Shown: piece after piece, positions 46,376-55,150 of the stretch | How positions within the stretch are numbered: the first letter of the stretch is position 1 | How the letters are laid out: the number at the start of each line of letters is the position of its first letter | Assembly: GCF_035974275.1 (NCBI RefSeq) | Contig: NZ_CP142422.1 | Location: 3,162,001-3,226,000, forward strand | Origin: Chryseobacterium sp. MYb264 | GTDB taxonomy: Bacteria; Bacteroidota; Bacteroidia; Flavobacteriales; Weeksellaceae | Length of the DNA stretch: 64,000 nucleotides | Direction: 5' to 3' | Position numbers and translations under genes: made by a program | Notes under the pieces: generated by a model | What the model was told of the DNA's origin: nothing | The model's input: only the letters and a program-made list of their open reading frames with translations | Databases searched by the model: none

Positions 46376-47781
46376 ATTATTTTTTTTATTGAATTATTTA
46401 TTATTTTCCATTGCCAATAGTAAAGAGAACATCGTTTATTTTTAGATTCATGTTCTGTATAATCCATTAAATTATCAGTCATTTGATACATATAAGTAAA
46501 TAATGCTTTAGGATCTGTATATTTATTGGTGAAGATATGCGCTAATCCCATAGAATGTAAAAGCTCATGAGTGGCAGTCTGTTGGTCAGCTCCATTAAAT
46601 ACTACTACAAAATCAGCATCCTCCACAGAATAACCACCTAGATTTTGTGCTCTTCCCCCATATCCTGTTTCAGCAAAATAAAATGCTTTGAAATGATTGT
46701 TATATTTCTCCTTATATTGTGTTTTTAACTTCATTTTTAAATAAATTTCCAAATCTAAATTACCTAATCTTTTTTCTTTATTAATTTCATTGTCGACTAT
46801 AAAATTATAAAAATCTGCATCTGCAGATAAATCCAACATTATTATGTCTGAATTATCCGATAGCTGAATATAGGCTTGTCTTAAATATTGAGTAATATTT
46901 TCTTTTTCATTATTTACAATGGGTTTATTTTTTTTACCATTTATTTCAGGAGTTTTTATTTCTATAAATACCACGTCCATTTCTTTCTGTTTAGAAATGT
47001 CATTGGCCCACACATTTATTTTTCCTGCTATGGCTTCTATAGTTTCCCCTTTCGCATCTTTTTTAAAAGCTTTTAATTCAATGGTTTGGTCAGTTTCAAA
47101 TTCTTTCACGCATTTTATGATAATATTTTCTTCGTTTAATGCTACGCTTTTTTTACCTTTAATATCTATTCTGTTTGGAGTGAAGATAAAGTAATCTGAG
47201 GAAGGAAATTCTAAGTAATCTGCTTCTTCCTTAATCTCTGCAATAAATGTTATATTAACTTCCTTATCTTTTAAAATACTCATCCAGGGAATAAAATATT
47301 CTTCAGCCATGGGCTTTCCGGTTTTAGGATTTTTCGTTGTTTTCCAAGGGATGGTATAAGGCTGATAAACCTGCTTCAGCTGATTGAGCATTTTTTCATC
47401 AGGTTTGAATTGCCCGCTATGCATATTAAGACTATCCGGTTTAGAATTATCTACAATTTTAGTGAATTCGTAATCACTATACTGATAAGCGACAATTCTT
47501 GTGAAAGCAACATCATGAAAAAGCATGGTATCTGCCAATCGAAACCAGTCAAATCCAAATTCGCCTCTCCAATCTTTATGCGGTCTGAACTGTACAATAA
47601 TTTTAATAGGTTGGGAAGCCAAAGGGGGAAATTCCGGATCACCAATATTTATCCCTTTATCAGCGGTAAAATGGCTAAACTCTCCGGCATAAGCTTTAAA
47701 CTCATCAGTATAAACTGTCCAACTTTCACACTCAATACTATTAGTTCCGCCTACTATTCTCGTAATTTTTCCTCTTGCCAT
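46372..47781 (-). CDS. Metzincin-type protease, candidate T6SS effector
   Basis: A 469-residue protein. Near the C-terminus the zinc motif HELLHSMGLAH (His405, Glu406, His409, His415) fits metzincins, and MTDNLMDY about 20 residues on gives the Met-turn (Met439). Residues 1-230 are beta-rich, and VGGTNSIECESWTVYTDE at the start may be a delivery domain. No signal peptide is seen, as expected for a T6SS cargo. It starts 3 bp after an orphan VgrG tail and is followed by the lipoprotein array. Target and toxicity are unproven; a periplasmic target is suggested because the candidate immunity proteins are lipoproteins. Confidence 0.75.
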   Translation of the reverse strand: MARGKITRIVGGTNSIECESWTVYTDEFKAYAGEFSHFTADKGINIGDPEFPPLASQPIKIIVQFRPHKDWRGEFGFDWFRLADTMLFHDVAFTRIVAYQYSDYEFTKIVDNSKPDSLNMHSGQFKPDEKMLNQLKQVYQPYTIPWKTTKNPKTGKPMAEEYFIPWMSILKDKEVNITFIAEIKEEADYLEFPSSDYFIFTPNRIDIKGKKSVALNEENIIIKCVKEFETDQTIELKAFKKDAKGETIEAIAGKINVWANDISKQKEMDVVFIEIKTPEINGKKNKPIVNNEKENITQYLRQAYIQLSDNSDIIMLDLSADADFYNFIVDNEINKEKRLGNLDLEIYLKMKLKTQYKEKYNNHFKAFYFAETGYGGRAQNLGGYSVEDADFVVVFNGADQQTATHELLHSMGLAHIFTNKYTDPKALFTYMYQMTDNLMDYTEHESKNKRCSLYYWQWKIINNSIKKII

Positions 47782-47784
47782 AAC

Positions 47785-48297
47785 TTAATGCATTTTAGAA
47801 TTTTCACCACTATTATTATCAAAAGTACCTTTAGTATGAATTTCATTTTTCTTTTCAGATACGATTTTCTTTTCTTTGGATTGATCGGTGATTTCTTTCG
47901 CTCTAGATTTTCGTTCCCCCTGTGCCACTTCCATAATATTAGCAGCCATTAAAGAATAATCTGCCACCGCATTCTGAATCATCATTCCACCTGCAAAACT
48001 ACTATGGCTCGCTCCTGCAGTTTCAGAAATATTCATGCCTGCATTAGATGTGATATTCATTCCTGCGGTTATCGTTACATTTTTTCCAGCAGTAAACGTA
48101 ATATCATTCGGCGCATTCACCTCAATATTCCCCTGCCCATCCATCAAATACGTGTTCCCGCTCGGATCTTCAATAAAAACACTGCCTTCACCATCATTTA
48201 GAATAATTTTCGTTCCTGAACGCGTGTGAATTACTTTTTTATCATTCCCGCTCGTATGATACGAGCTCGTTTCACTTCCATTATAATGCGTCCCCAC
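47785..48297 (-). pseudogene. Orphan VgrG C-terminal tip with a different tail
   Basis: A 170-residue frame beginning at GTG. The first 110 residues (GTHYNGSETSSYHTSGNDK to FAGGMMIQNA) closely match the end of the intact VgrG at 50674. The last 55 residues are unrelated and Lys/Glu-rich (AQGERKSRAKEITDQSKEKK). Nucleotide similarity extends upstream to about 48334 (ESQNAEKPF in frame), then ends abruptly at a frame stop. It cannot form a VgrG spike alone. It is read here as the displaced 3' end of an older vgrG that served the protease downstream. It could still be translated. Confidence 0.7.
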
Positions 48298-48370
48298 CGC
48301 AAAAGGCTTTTCCGCATTCTGAGACTCATTCTGTGTTTAACCGAAAAAATAAAATTAATACTTTCCAAAT

Positions 48371-48634
48371 TTAGAAGGCATTAAAAACGAATTTGTTAAT
48401 TTTTCCTTTTAAGAAAAAAAAAGATATTAAAATTAAAAAGATACTAACTAGTGTCGAATAAATAACAATTATTGTAAAATCATTATCATACTTATAGATA
48501 TCTGGAACACCATCACCATCTAATTCATCATTTTTGTAAATAGAATATATAAAATAAGCTCTTAAAATAAATGATAGATATAGAAATAATATTATCCCAA
48601 CTCAGATCCTTAATTTTTTATTTATTATTCCCAT
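48371..48634 (-). pseudogene. Small membrane protein with in-frame stop
   Basis: From ATG 48634 the frame reads MGIINKKLRI, then TGA at 48602-48604. It continues VGIILFLYLSFILRAYFIYS, a charged loop with ELDGDGVPDIYKYD, and a second helix to TAA at 48371. One nonsense change breaks an otherwise normal 87-residue protein with two helices. The last bases before it encode KTVADFDPKSILWE followed by TAA overlapping this ATG, which may be the end of a lost effector gene. A candidate third immunity-type gene. Confidence 0.55.
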
Positions 48635-48668
48635 AATATACTTTTTGGATCAAAATCAGCAACGGTTT

Positions 48669-49013
48669 TTACAAACCTTCTAAATTCAGTGATAAACCAA
48701 TTAATAATAGGACAAATAAATTTATAAAGCCTAAAATAATAGTGGCAATCATTGTTAAGATGATATAAATAGGAAAATTGTATTTTGTTTTATAAACAAG
48801 ACTATGTATAAAATATGTTTCTATGCAAAATATGAGTACCATAAATATATCTACAATTATTTCCCAAATTTTTGAAGGTAAAGGATTTAAAAAGTATGAT
48901 ATACCTATTATATATAATGACAATGAAACAATTAGAACTTTTTTGAAATGAGCTCCTAAAAAATAGGTCAAACTATAATAACACATAAAAATAAATAGAA
49001 CCAAGAACTCCAT
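48669..49013 (-). CDS. Small four-helix membrane protein (candidate immunity)
   Basis: A 114-residue, very hydrophobic protein with about four helices (residues 3-20, 27-45, 52-72, 82-110), no charged pore residues and no recognised family. The ATG follows the stop of an effector remnant (49015) by one base. It may protect against a membrane- or cell-wall-acting effector, but that is inference from position. Its composition is much richer in A/T than vgrG. Confidence 0.55.
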   Translation of the reverse strand: MEFLVLFIFMCYYSLTYFLGAHFKKVLIVSLSLYIIGISYFLNPLPSKIWEIIVDIFMVLIFCIETYFIHSLVYKTKYNFPIYIILTMIATIILGFINLFVLLLIGLSLNLEGL

Positions 49014-49014
49014 A

Positions 49015-49083
49015 TTATTTCAATTTACTTAGAAATTTATCTAGTCGTTGTAAACTAATGACCTTTCCTTTATCTTGCTTTAT
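49015..49083 (-). pseudogene. C-terminal remnant of a second lysozyme-like effector
   Basis: Twenty-two codons between stop codons read KQDKGKVISLQRLDKFLSKL and Lys. The intact effector at 49510 ends GCRVSLQRKKIIKFFSLD. Shared are G-x-VSLQR (with I/R variants) and the following K-F(L/F)S, in the same place relative to the stop. The TAA lies one base before the next gene's ATG, exactly the effector-immunity spacing. Probably the end of a deleted paralogous effector. Confidence 0.5.
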
Positions 49084-49141
49084 CTAATAATATCTATAAA
49101 CTACTCTCATTTAAACTTCGAATCGAAATAAATAACAATTT

Positions 49142-49501
49142 TCACAAGCCAGGGGTATCAGTTAAAATACCGAAGATTAATATTATGAAAGACAGTAAAA
49201 AGAACCACAAGCTTGAGGCAAAATAAAAAATTAAATTAAACTTTAAGTAATTGTTTTTTATAACTTCATTTTTACTAATCAAATAATTTAGAGTATTTAA
49301 ACCAATTATGTAAATAAATATACAGACAGCGGAAAATATATAAATATTTAATTTCAAAATTGAAATCAACGAAATTAATATTATCATGAAAGTAAATATA
49401 TTAATAGAAACAAGTAAAAATACTTTCTTTTTCTTATTATATATAAAAAAGAGAAATGATACTATTAATATTATTATTGAGTAGATTATAAAATTTTGCA
49501 T
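49142..49501 (-). CDS. Small four-helix membrane protein, effector neighbour (candidate immunity)
   Basis: A 119-residue membrane protein with about four helices and short Lys/Asn loops (YNKKKK near residue 21). It starts 8 bp after the lysozyme-like effector's stop and is very A/T-rich. It is the likely immunity partner of that effector by position alone. It shares general layout, not clear sequence identity, with the gene at 48669; both end with a short GL tail. Confidence 0.55.
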   Translation of the reverse strand: MQNFIIYSIIILIVSFLFFIYNKKKKVFLLVSINIFTFMIILISLISILKLNIYIFSAVCIFIYIIGLNTLNYLISKNEVIKNNYLKFNLIFYFASSLWFFLLSFIILIFGILTDTPGL

Positions 49502-49509
49502 AACATGTT

Positions 49510-50670
49510 TTAATCTAAACTAAAGAATTTTATAATTTTTTTTCTTTGTAAACTTACTCTACATCCCTCGCCAGGGGATATTTTATGGTTTGGATTATTT
49601 TTTTTTGCTGTTAAAAATTTCTTTAAATATAAATCTCCTTGTTTATAATATGTTACGTACACAGCTTCTTTTTTACAATCACAATAACCTGAAACATATT
49701 TTTCAAATAACCCTTGTGCTTTTTTTATTACTAATGTAGCTAAATGAACTGTTCCTTCATTTGATTGTATATAATTTACAATATCTTTATAGTTTAAGTC
49801 ACTCCTTTTAAACTCTGATTTGTATTGATCATATAGTTTTTTTGCAGTTTCAAGTTTAATATTTCCAATCCCTAAATCATGTTTTGCTGCATTATTCAAT
49901 TTTGAAGTTCCGCCTATATATACATCAAATTCAATGGCAAAATTTGGCATAAAATTTACTAAAATATCATCTTGCAACCAATTTATAAACTTTGCCTTGT
50001 CACTTTCATTAATAATATTATACTCATCAGCAATTGATCCTGCAACAGCCACTGGTGGAACAGAATATTTATTTGAATAATATTCAACCAAAGGAGCAAT
50101 TTCCTTAATTTTATTAAATGTATTTTCTGAGTAAGGAAAATTTTCTTCGGGCTTGGGACAATTACATAAACATTTTTTTAGATTTACCAACGTACTTACA
50201 TTTTCCTCAGGAGATCTAAAATAAGCATAGATTTTAAATTTAGAAAAGTCATTATTTTCCAAGATTTTATGTGTAATTTCTTTATAGCCTTTACAGGAAA
50301 CATCTTTCAATTCATTAATTGTTTTATCATCATATCTTATTCCCCACCGAAGATTCTGTAATTCATTTTTTGTAGGTTCTCTAGTAAACTGTGCGACTTT
50401 ATATGTATACCATTTGTTTTTTTCAATTGTTTCAATTTTTTTATTATTTTCATCGAAAGGGCCGTCTATTTTTACAACTCTTAATTCTAAAGATATTTTT
50501 CTAGCTCGGTTATTCCCATTATGTACTCCGCTTTCTTTACCACTTTGGATGTGTTTTAATCCTGCTGAGTTGGTCGTTTTCTTACTCTCTTCAAGTATTT
50601 CTCCCTTTGCTTTACCAATTATATTTTTGGCAAAAATCTGTATTTTACCTTGTCTATTTTCTGCTTCCAT
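49510..50670 (-). CDS. Lysozyme-like protein, candidate T6SS effector
   Basis: A 386-residue protein without a signal peptide. Residues 1-60 are charged and unstructured; 60-165 form a beta-rich domain. Residues about 185-345 resemble a lysozyme or lytic-transglycosylase fold: IAPLVEYYSNKYSVPPVAVAG, then SIADEYN with the candidate catalytic Glu216, and DLGIGNIKLETAKKLYD, which resembles the G-(I/L)-MQ/N-x-TA signature of transglycosylases. It starts 3 bp after vgrG, so cargo status is suggested by order. A peptidoglycan hydrolase role is inference; E216 is the residue to test. Confidence 0.65.
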   Translation of the reverse strand: MEAENRQGKIQIFAKNIIGKAKGEILEESKKTTNSAGLKHIQSGKESGVHNGNNRARKISLELRVVKIDGPFDENNKKIETIEKNKWYTYKVAQFTREPTKNELQNLRWGIRYDDKTINELKDVSCKGYKEITHKILENNDFSKFKIYAYFRSPEENVSTLVNLKKCLCNCPKPEENFPYSENTFNKIKEIAPLVEYYSNKYSVPPVAVAGSIADEYNIINESDKAKFINWLQDDILVNFMPNFAIEFDVYIGGTSKLNNAAKHDLGIGNIKLETAKKLYDQYKSEFKRSDLNYKDIVNYIQSNEGTVHLATLVIKKAQGLFEKYVSGYCDCKKEAVYVTYYKQGDLYLKKFLTAKKNNPNHKISPGEGCRVSLQRKKIIKFFSLD

Positions 50671-50673
50671 ATC

Positions 50674-52680
50674 TTATGAATTATAGCTTTGTTCTCCTGA
50701 CAAATTGTGAATAGTTGTCTCACTACTCTGTATAAAATCCTTTCCCGCAACTACGTCAATGTTTTCAGTAGCATTTTTATAAATATCATTCGCTTCATAA
50801 GAATAATTCTCAGAGGCAATCTTAGTAATATTTGTAGCATTCAACATATAATCTAAAGTTGCATTCTGAATCATCATTCCACCCGCAAAACTTATATGGC
50901 TGACTCCTGCGGTTTCAGAGATGTTCACTCCCGCATTAGACGTGATATTCATTCCTGCGGTTATTGTAACATTCTCTCCCGCCGTAAACGTCATATTCTT
51001 CGGTGCACTCACCTCAATATTCCCCTGCCCATCCATCAAATACGTATTCCCGCTTGGGTCTTCAATAAAAACACTGCCTTCACCATCATTCAGGATAATT
51101 TTCGTTCCTGAACGCGTGTGGATCACCTTTTTATCGTTTCCGGAAGTATGATAGGAGCTCGTTTCACTTCCATTATAATGCGTCCCCACCACAAAAGGCT
51201 TTTCTGCATTTTGAGACTCAAAACCAATCATCACTTCTTCGCCAATTTCAGGAATAAAATGAAAACCTTTTCCACTTCCAGAATGAGCCTGAACTACCCT
51301 TATCCACGGCGATTTATCTCCCTTCCTCTCCTGCCACGAAAACTGTACGCGCACTCTTCCGAATCCCATCGGGTCATTATTGTCGATCACTCTTGCCATC
51401 TGTTCTTCTCCCAAAGGAACGGCTTCCGAGTCCTGATATGGTGCATTATACAAATCCGGAATGCCCACAAACTCGTTGTAGTATTCATTACCGTCGTGGT
51501 AATGCTTGATCTCGATGATCCGGTAGGTTTCCATAGGGTTGTTATTGATGTCCACCAGCTGGGCACGTCCTGCGATCTTCAGCCTCGGATCCCTGCTCCG
51601 ACCTCTTACCATGACCAGATTTTCACGGTTTTCGCGCTCCCGGCGCACCGATTCCTTCAGCTCCCGCGAGGTGCTGTCCGATATTCCCGTGTGGTTGTAG
51701 AACATACCCGATGGTTTCGTATACACCTCATTCGAGGCATTGATTGCCACCGCCTGAAAATGGTTGTCTTTATACTGACGCTGGGCGGTATGGGAAAGAT
51801 AACCGATCTGTTCACCCGCCTGGACATCATACGCCGAATACCCAAAATGCTGGGGTTTGATAGTCATCTCAAATTCGGCATCGATAAGGTCGATGTTTTC
51901 CTCCACCTTAATCATCGCCTCAACTTTATTTCCCAACACCAGCTGCTGCCCGTTGTAATAAAAATATTCCCCGAAGCGCGTGGCCATTCTCTGGAGAAAC
52001 TCATAATCCGATTCTTTATACTGTACCGTATAGGGAAGAATATAATCTGTATTGGGAAACTCCACAAGCACCCGGGTTTCCTGTGGATGCTCCGAGGTCA
52101 CTTCCTTTACGATCTGCTCCAGCGTTTTTCTTTCAAAACTCCGGCAGTTTTTACCGCTTTCCAGCAGAATGGTAGGAGAATACCCTGTAATATAAAGGCT
52201 TCCGTAACCGTTTTCCTTTCTGTTTCTTACATTGCAGATGATTCCCACAAATACCTGGCGTGTCTTTCCGTAGCGGTGGAGAAGGATGGTCACCGTTTTT
52301 CCCAGAATATTTTTAGAATTTTCCATCAGATATCCCGAAAAGCTGTCCAGCGCGTCGTCGGGGACCGTAATGGTAAAACGGTCGTGACCATTGGTCACCT
52401 GATCCAGATTCACAGAATAAGAAGATTTTTCCAGAAAAGGTTTTCCGTCCATGCTCAGCAGGCAGTAGACCACGGGATTTTTTTTATCATCCAGAAAATC
52501 CTGAAATGTCTTGAAGGAAAAATATTTCTTCATATCGTCAGGATGGTTCAGCCTTCCGAAATCCGAATTGTAATATCTTTCATCGTCATTCTCGTTTTTG
52601 CCGGTTTCCTGAGAACCGTTATTTTCGAAATTGCCGTCGTTTTCGTAATCCTCGTTGGGATTGTTGGGATTGTCTTCCAT
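50674..52680 (-). CDS. vgrG: Type VI secretion VgrG spike protein
   Basis: A 668-residue spike of the Bacteroidota T6SS subtype iii. An acidic, Asn/Glu-rich N-terminus (residues 1-45) is followed by a gp27-like base (about 55-380, with ESDYEFLQRMATRFGEYFYY) and a gp5-like OB fold (MGFGRVRVQFSWQE, SPWIRVVQAHSGSGKGF). The C-terminus is a repetitive beta-prism (ITFTAG-NVTITAG-type repeats) ending in a cargo-specific tail. The base and OB parts are richer in G and C than the flanking genes. T6SS assembly genes are not in the window. It is probably the delivery protein for the effectors downstream. Confidence 0.93.
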   Translation of the reverse strand: MEDNPNNPNEDYENDGNFENNGSQETGKNENDDERYYNSDFGRLNHPDDMKKYFSFKTFQDFLDDKKNPVVYCLLSMDGKPFLEKSSYSVNLDQVTNGHDRFTITVPDDALDSFSGYLMENSKNILGKTVTILLHRYGKTRQVFVGIICNVRNRKENGYGSLYITGYSPTILLESGKNCRSFERKTLEQIVKEVTSEHPQETRVLVEFPNTDYILPYTVQYKESDYEFLQRMATRFGEYFYYNGQQLVLGNKVEAMIKVEENIDLIDAEFEMTIKPQHFGYSAYDVQAGEQIGYLSHTAQRQYKDNHFQAVAINASNEVYTKPSGMFYNHTGISDSTSRELKESVRRERENRENLVMVRGRSRDPRLKIAGRAQLVDINNNPMETYRIIEIKHYHDGNEYYNEFVGIPDLYNAPYQDSEAVPLGEEQMARVIDNNDPMGFGRVRVQFSWQERKGDKSPWIRVVQAHSGSGKGFHFIPEIGEEVMIGFESQNAEKPFVVGTHYNGSETSSYHTSGNDKKVIHTRSGTKIILNDGEGSVFIEDPSGNTYLMDGQGNIEVSAPKNMTFTAGENVTITAGMNITSNAGVNISETAGVSHISFAGGMMIQNATLDYMLNATNITKIASENYSYEANDIYKNATENIDVVAGKDFIQSSETTIHNLSGEQSYNS

Positions 52681-52790
52681 ACTTTGGTGTTTTTTTAGAA
52701 TTAATTTTAAATATCTGATTGTTACCCATCATCAGTTCCAGTCTTTATAGAACTGAAATACCATTCATAAATTAAACAAATCGGCTGCTC

Positions 52791-53192
52791 TTACCATTTG
52801 AGTAAGAGTAATTCGTCATTTAAGAAATTGTAAAATCTGGGCTGATGGGGAAGGAAAAAAGTTTCTTCAAGCAGTTCTCTGAGATCTTTTTCCTCTAGCA
52901 TAATGGCAATGCTTCCGTCATCGTAATTAATGGAATCACCGACATAGCGCAAAGGATACCGCTTTTGAGACCATCCGCAGGTAAAGTTACTGCCTCGATT
53001 GGTCATGATATTGGGTCCGTCACAAAAAATAAGATGATTGGTTTTATTATAGTAAGAAAAGTGCTTTTCGGCAAAATGGTTATAAATAAACATTTGTTCC
53101 CCGCGATAAGCCTGAATATTAATTTCCTCCCCCTGATACAATCTGTTATTCGTACGGGTATTATGCCAATGGTATTCTTGATCTTCAATCAT
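52791..53192 (-). CDS. Protein of unknown function upstream of vgrG
   Basis: A 133-residue protein with many aromatic residues (EYHWHNTRTNNRLYQGEE, HFAEKHFSYYNK) and an acidic C-terminal helix (LEEKDLRELLEETFF). No signal peptide, no membrane helix and no recognised domain. It is 110 bp upstream of vgrG in the same direction and may be an adaptor or a gene of the same unit, which cannot be tested from sequence alone. Confidence 0.5.
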   Translation of the reverse strand: MIEDQEYHWHNTRTNNRLYQGEEINIQAYRGEQMFIYNHFAEKHFSYYNKTNHLIFCDGPNIMTNRGSNFTCGWSQKRYPLRYVGDSINYDDGSIAIMLEEKDLRELLEETFFLPHQPRFYNFLNDELLLLKW

Positions 53193-53667
53193 GATATGTG
53201 TTTTTTATAAGTATTGATTCGGAAAAGTCAGTTTATTTTTCGATTATTAAACCCATGACAATAAACTACTGAATATCAAAATATTTAATTCCCAATCTCT
53301 TATCTCAAATATAGGAAATACATTGCAAATAAAAATTTCAGAGCTGACTTTTTTAGGAGGCATTCACTTTTTTACTATTTATTAGGAAATAAATCACAGC
53401 ATTATTTTCATTTTGATTTTTTATTTTCATCAATAAATGAATAAACCAAAATTATTTTTAAATTAACGTGAATTCAATGAAAAAAAAACTCCCAACCTCC
53501 CTCTTCCCTTCCATTAAGCATATTTTATCCATCAAATTCAAGTCATTAAAAAGATAAAATTGCTTAATCACCAACTTTTCATTTAAATTCACCTTAAAAT
53601 CACCTTATCTTATTCAAAATGAATTGCAAACGCTTTGATATTTCAGTACATTTGAAAAAATAACTGA
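53193..53667. other. 475-bp intergenic region, no gene
   Basis: Divergent, A/T-rich gap between the vgrG unit (minus) and the GNAT gene (plus). It contains the promoter at 53624-53654 and no coding frame or RNA gene that could be recognised. Confidence 0.6.
53624..53654 (+). promoter_or_regulatory. Promoter of the GNAT/LuxR pair
   Basis: TTG (53624-53626), 20-bp spacer, TACATTTG (53647-53654), an exact TAnnTTTG, ending 13 bp before the ATG. Confidence 0.6.
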
Positions 53668-54237
53668 ATGAGAAAGGCCGACAACCAAGATAGAGCCAAG
53701 GTCGTAGATATATTGTGTAAAGCATTTATAGATGTACTTATTCCCAATTCGATCAACTTTGTGGTCAAAAAATCGGGAAACCGCGAAAAAAGACTGAAAG
53801 CGTTGATGGAATATCAGTTTGATATCTCTATGCTTTTTGGAAAAGTCTTTCTTAGTGATGATGAAAAAGGCTGTGTTTTATACCTTGAAAATAAGGGTTC
53901 AGGACTCAAAAAAACTATTCTGGAAGCCAAACTTTTATTTCAGTGTATTGGGGTTGAAAATATCTTCAATGTCTTAACAAGAGAAAAATTATTAAGCCAT
54001 TACCATCCAAAAGAGAAATTTGTACACTTATGGCTGATGGGAGTTATTCCCACCGAACAAGGAACAGGTATCGGTACGAAGCTACTGCAAGAAACACTGG
54101 AACTTTACGAAGGAGAACTTATTTATGTTGAAACAACGACTCCTGAAAACCGGGCATTCTATAAAAAAAATGGGTTTACCATTTTCCACGAGACCTTTGA
54201 ACTGGACTATCCACTTTATTTTCTGAAATATGTTTAA
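53668..54237 (+). CDS. GNAT-family N-acetyltransferase
   Basis: A 189-residue acetyltransferase. The acetyl-CoA loop is in IPTEQGTGIGTKLLQ (Q-x-x-G-x-G) near residue 131, and the family's C-terminal TTPENRAFYKKNGF follows. The N-terminal half (MLFGKVFLSDDEKGCVLY) is the substrate side; the acceptor is unknown. It overlaps the next gene by 8 bp, so the two are translated together. Confidence 0.85.
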   Translation: MRKADNQDRAKVVDILCKAFIDVLIPNSINFVVKKSGNREKRLKALMEYQFDISMLFGKVFLSDDEKGCVLYLENKGSGLKKTILEAKLLFQCIGVENIFNVLTREKLLSHYHPKEKFVHLWLMGVIPTEQGTGIGTKLLQETLELYEGELIYVETTTPENRAFYKKNGFTIFHETFELDYPLYFLKYV

Positions 54238-55126
54238 TACTGAAATTTACCTCAGCACATTTATTAATATACTGATCTTTACCGTTCTTCTGATCATTAT
54301 TTCTGTACAGTTGTTTTTTGTGTGGAAAAGAAGAGACCGGAATTTTTTTCTCAAATTTCTGGGATTGGTCATTTCCGGGATTATTTACAATGTGGTGGAA
54401 GGGCTTTTACCGGATGATCGTTTCGGTGTAAATGTTATTTCACAAAATATTTGCGCCTGGATCGTAGGCTTAGCCGTTGCCTTGCATTATTTTATTTACA
54501 TCAAAAACGAATACGACCTTGTTTTCTTTAAGAGATTCTCTTTAAGTTCTATTGGGATGTTTGCCTGCATCACCCTGATTTTATTGTTTATACTTCCCTA
54601 CACCATGACGGGATCTCTGGAAATATCGAGAATATTTTTTCTTAGCTTTTTCTTAGCTTTATTTATTTTGGCGGCTATTGTGGTTATTAAACAGCAGGCC
54701 ATCAAATACAAGACCCGTAAAACCAAAGTATTCAGGTTTCATGATATTGCCGGAATTTTCGCATTTTTCGGGTTAATTTCTCTGCCGGTCACGATTTTAA
54801 TTTTTGGTGATGATCAGTTTATTGAACAGACTTCTTTCAGCGTTGGTTTTTTTGTCGTTGCTGTGGATTTTTTCCTTTATGGTTTGCGAAAAAAAGAAAT
54901 GAAAAAACACATTCCTTTCGAAAAGCTTTCTGTTCGCGAAACCGAAATTTTAAAATTACTTTTGGAAAACCCTAACCTGAAATATGCAGAAATCAGCAGT
55001 ATGCTCCATATTTCGGAAAAGACATTATCCGCTCATTTATCGAATATTTACAAAAAAGCGGAGATCAAAAGCAAGAAAGAAATCAAAGAATTGAGTAAGG
55101 TTTACCGGGACTCAATAATTGCATAA
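54230..55126 (+). CDS. Membrane-bound LuxR-type transcription regulator
   Basis: A 298-residue protein with about seven hydrophobic helices in residues 10-215 and a C-terminal LuxR/GerE helix-turn-helix (KLSVRETEILKLLLENPNL, EISSMLHISEKTLSAHLSNIY). Membrane sensors joined to such domains occur in Flavobacteriia; the signal is unknown. The start overlaps the GNAT gene by 8 bp. It may regulate its own operon. Confidence 0.8.
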   Translation: MFNTEIYLSTFINILIFTVLLIIISVQLFFVWKRRDRNFFLKFLGLVISGIIYNVVEGLLPDDRFGVNVISQNICAWIVGLAVALHYFIYIKNEYDLVFFKRFSLSSIGMFACITLILLFILPYTMTGSLEISRIFFLSFFLALFILAAIVVIKQQAIKYKTRKTKVFRFHDIAGIFAFFGLISLPVTILIFGDDQFIEQTSFSVGFFVVAVDFFLYGLRKKEMKKHIPFEKLSVRETEILKLLLENPNLKYAEISSMLHISEKTLSAHLSNIYKKAEIKSKKEIKELSKVYRDSIIA

Positions 55127-55150
55127 AACGCTATTATTCAATTAAATAAA

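Noticed and set aside
48669..48820. Alternative frame through the 48669 membrane gene ending KTVADFDPKSILWE
   Set aside because: The frame is open for about 54 codons back to a TAA, but most of it overlaps a clean hydrophobic protein. Only the last part outside that gene is kept as a possible remnant.
51118..52698. Plus-strand open frame of 526 codons antisense to vgrG
   Set aside because: It lies wholly against the G/C-richer part of vgrG, whose domains are clear in the minus frame. Its translation is low-complexity, rich in His/Phe/Arg/Ile and without any recognisable domain, as expected for a mirror frame.
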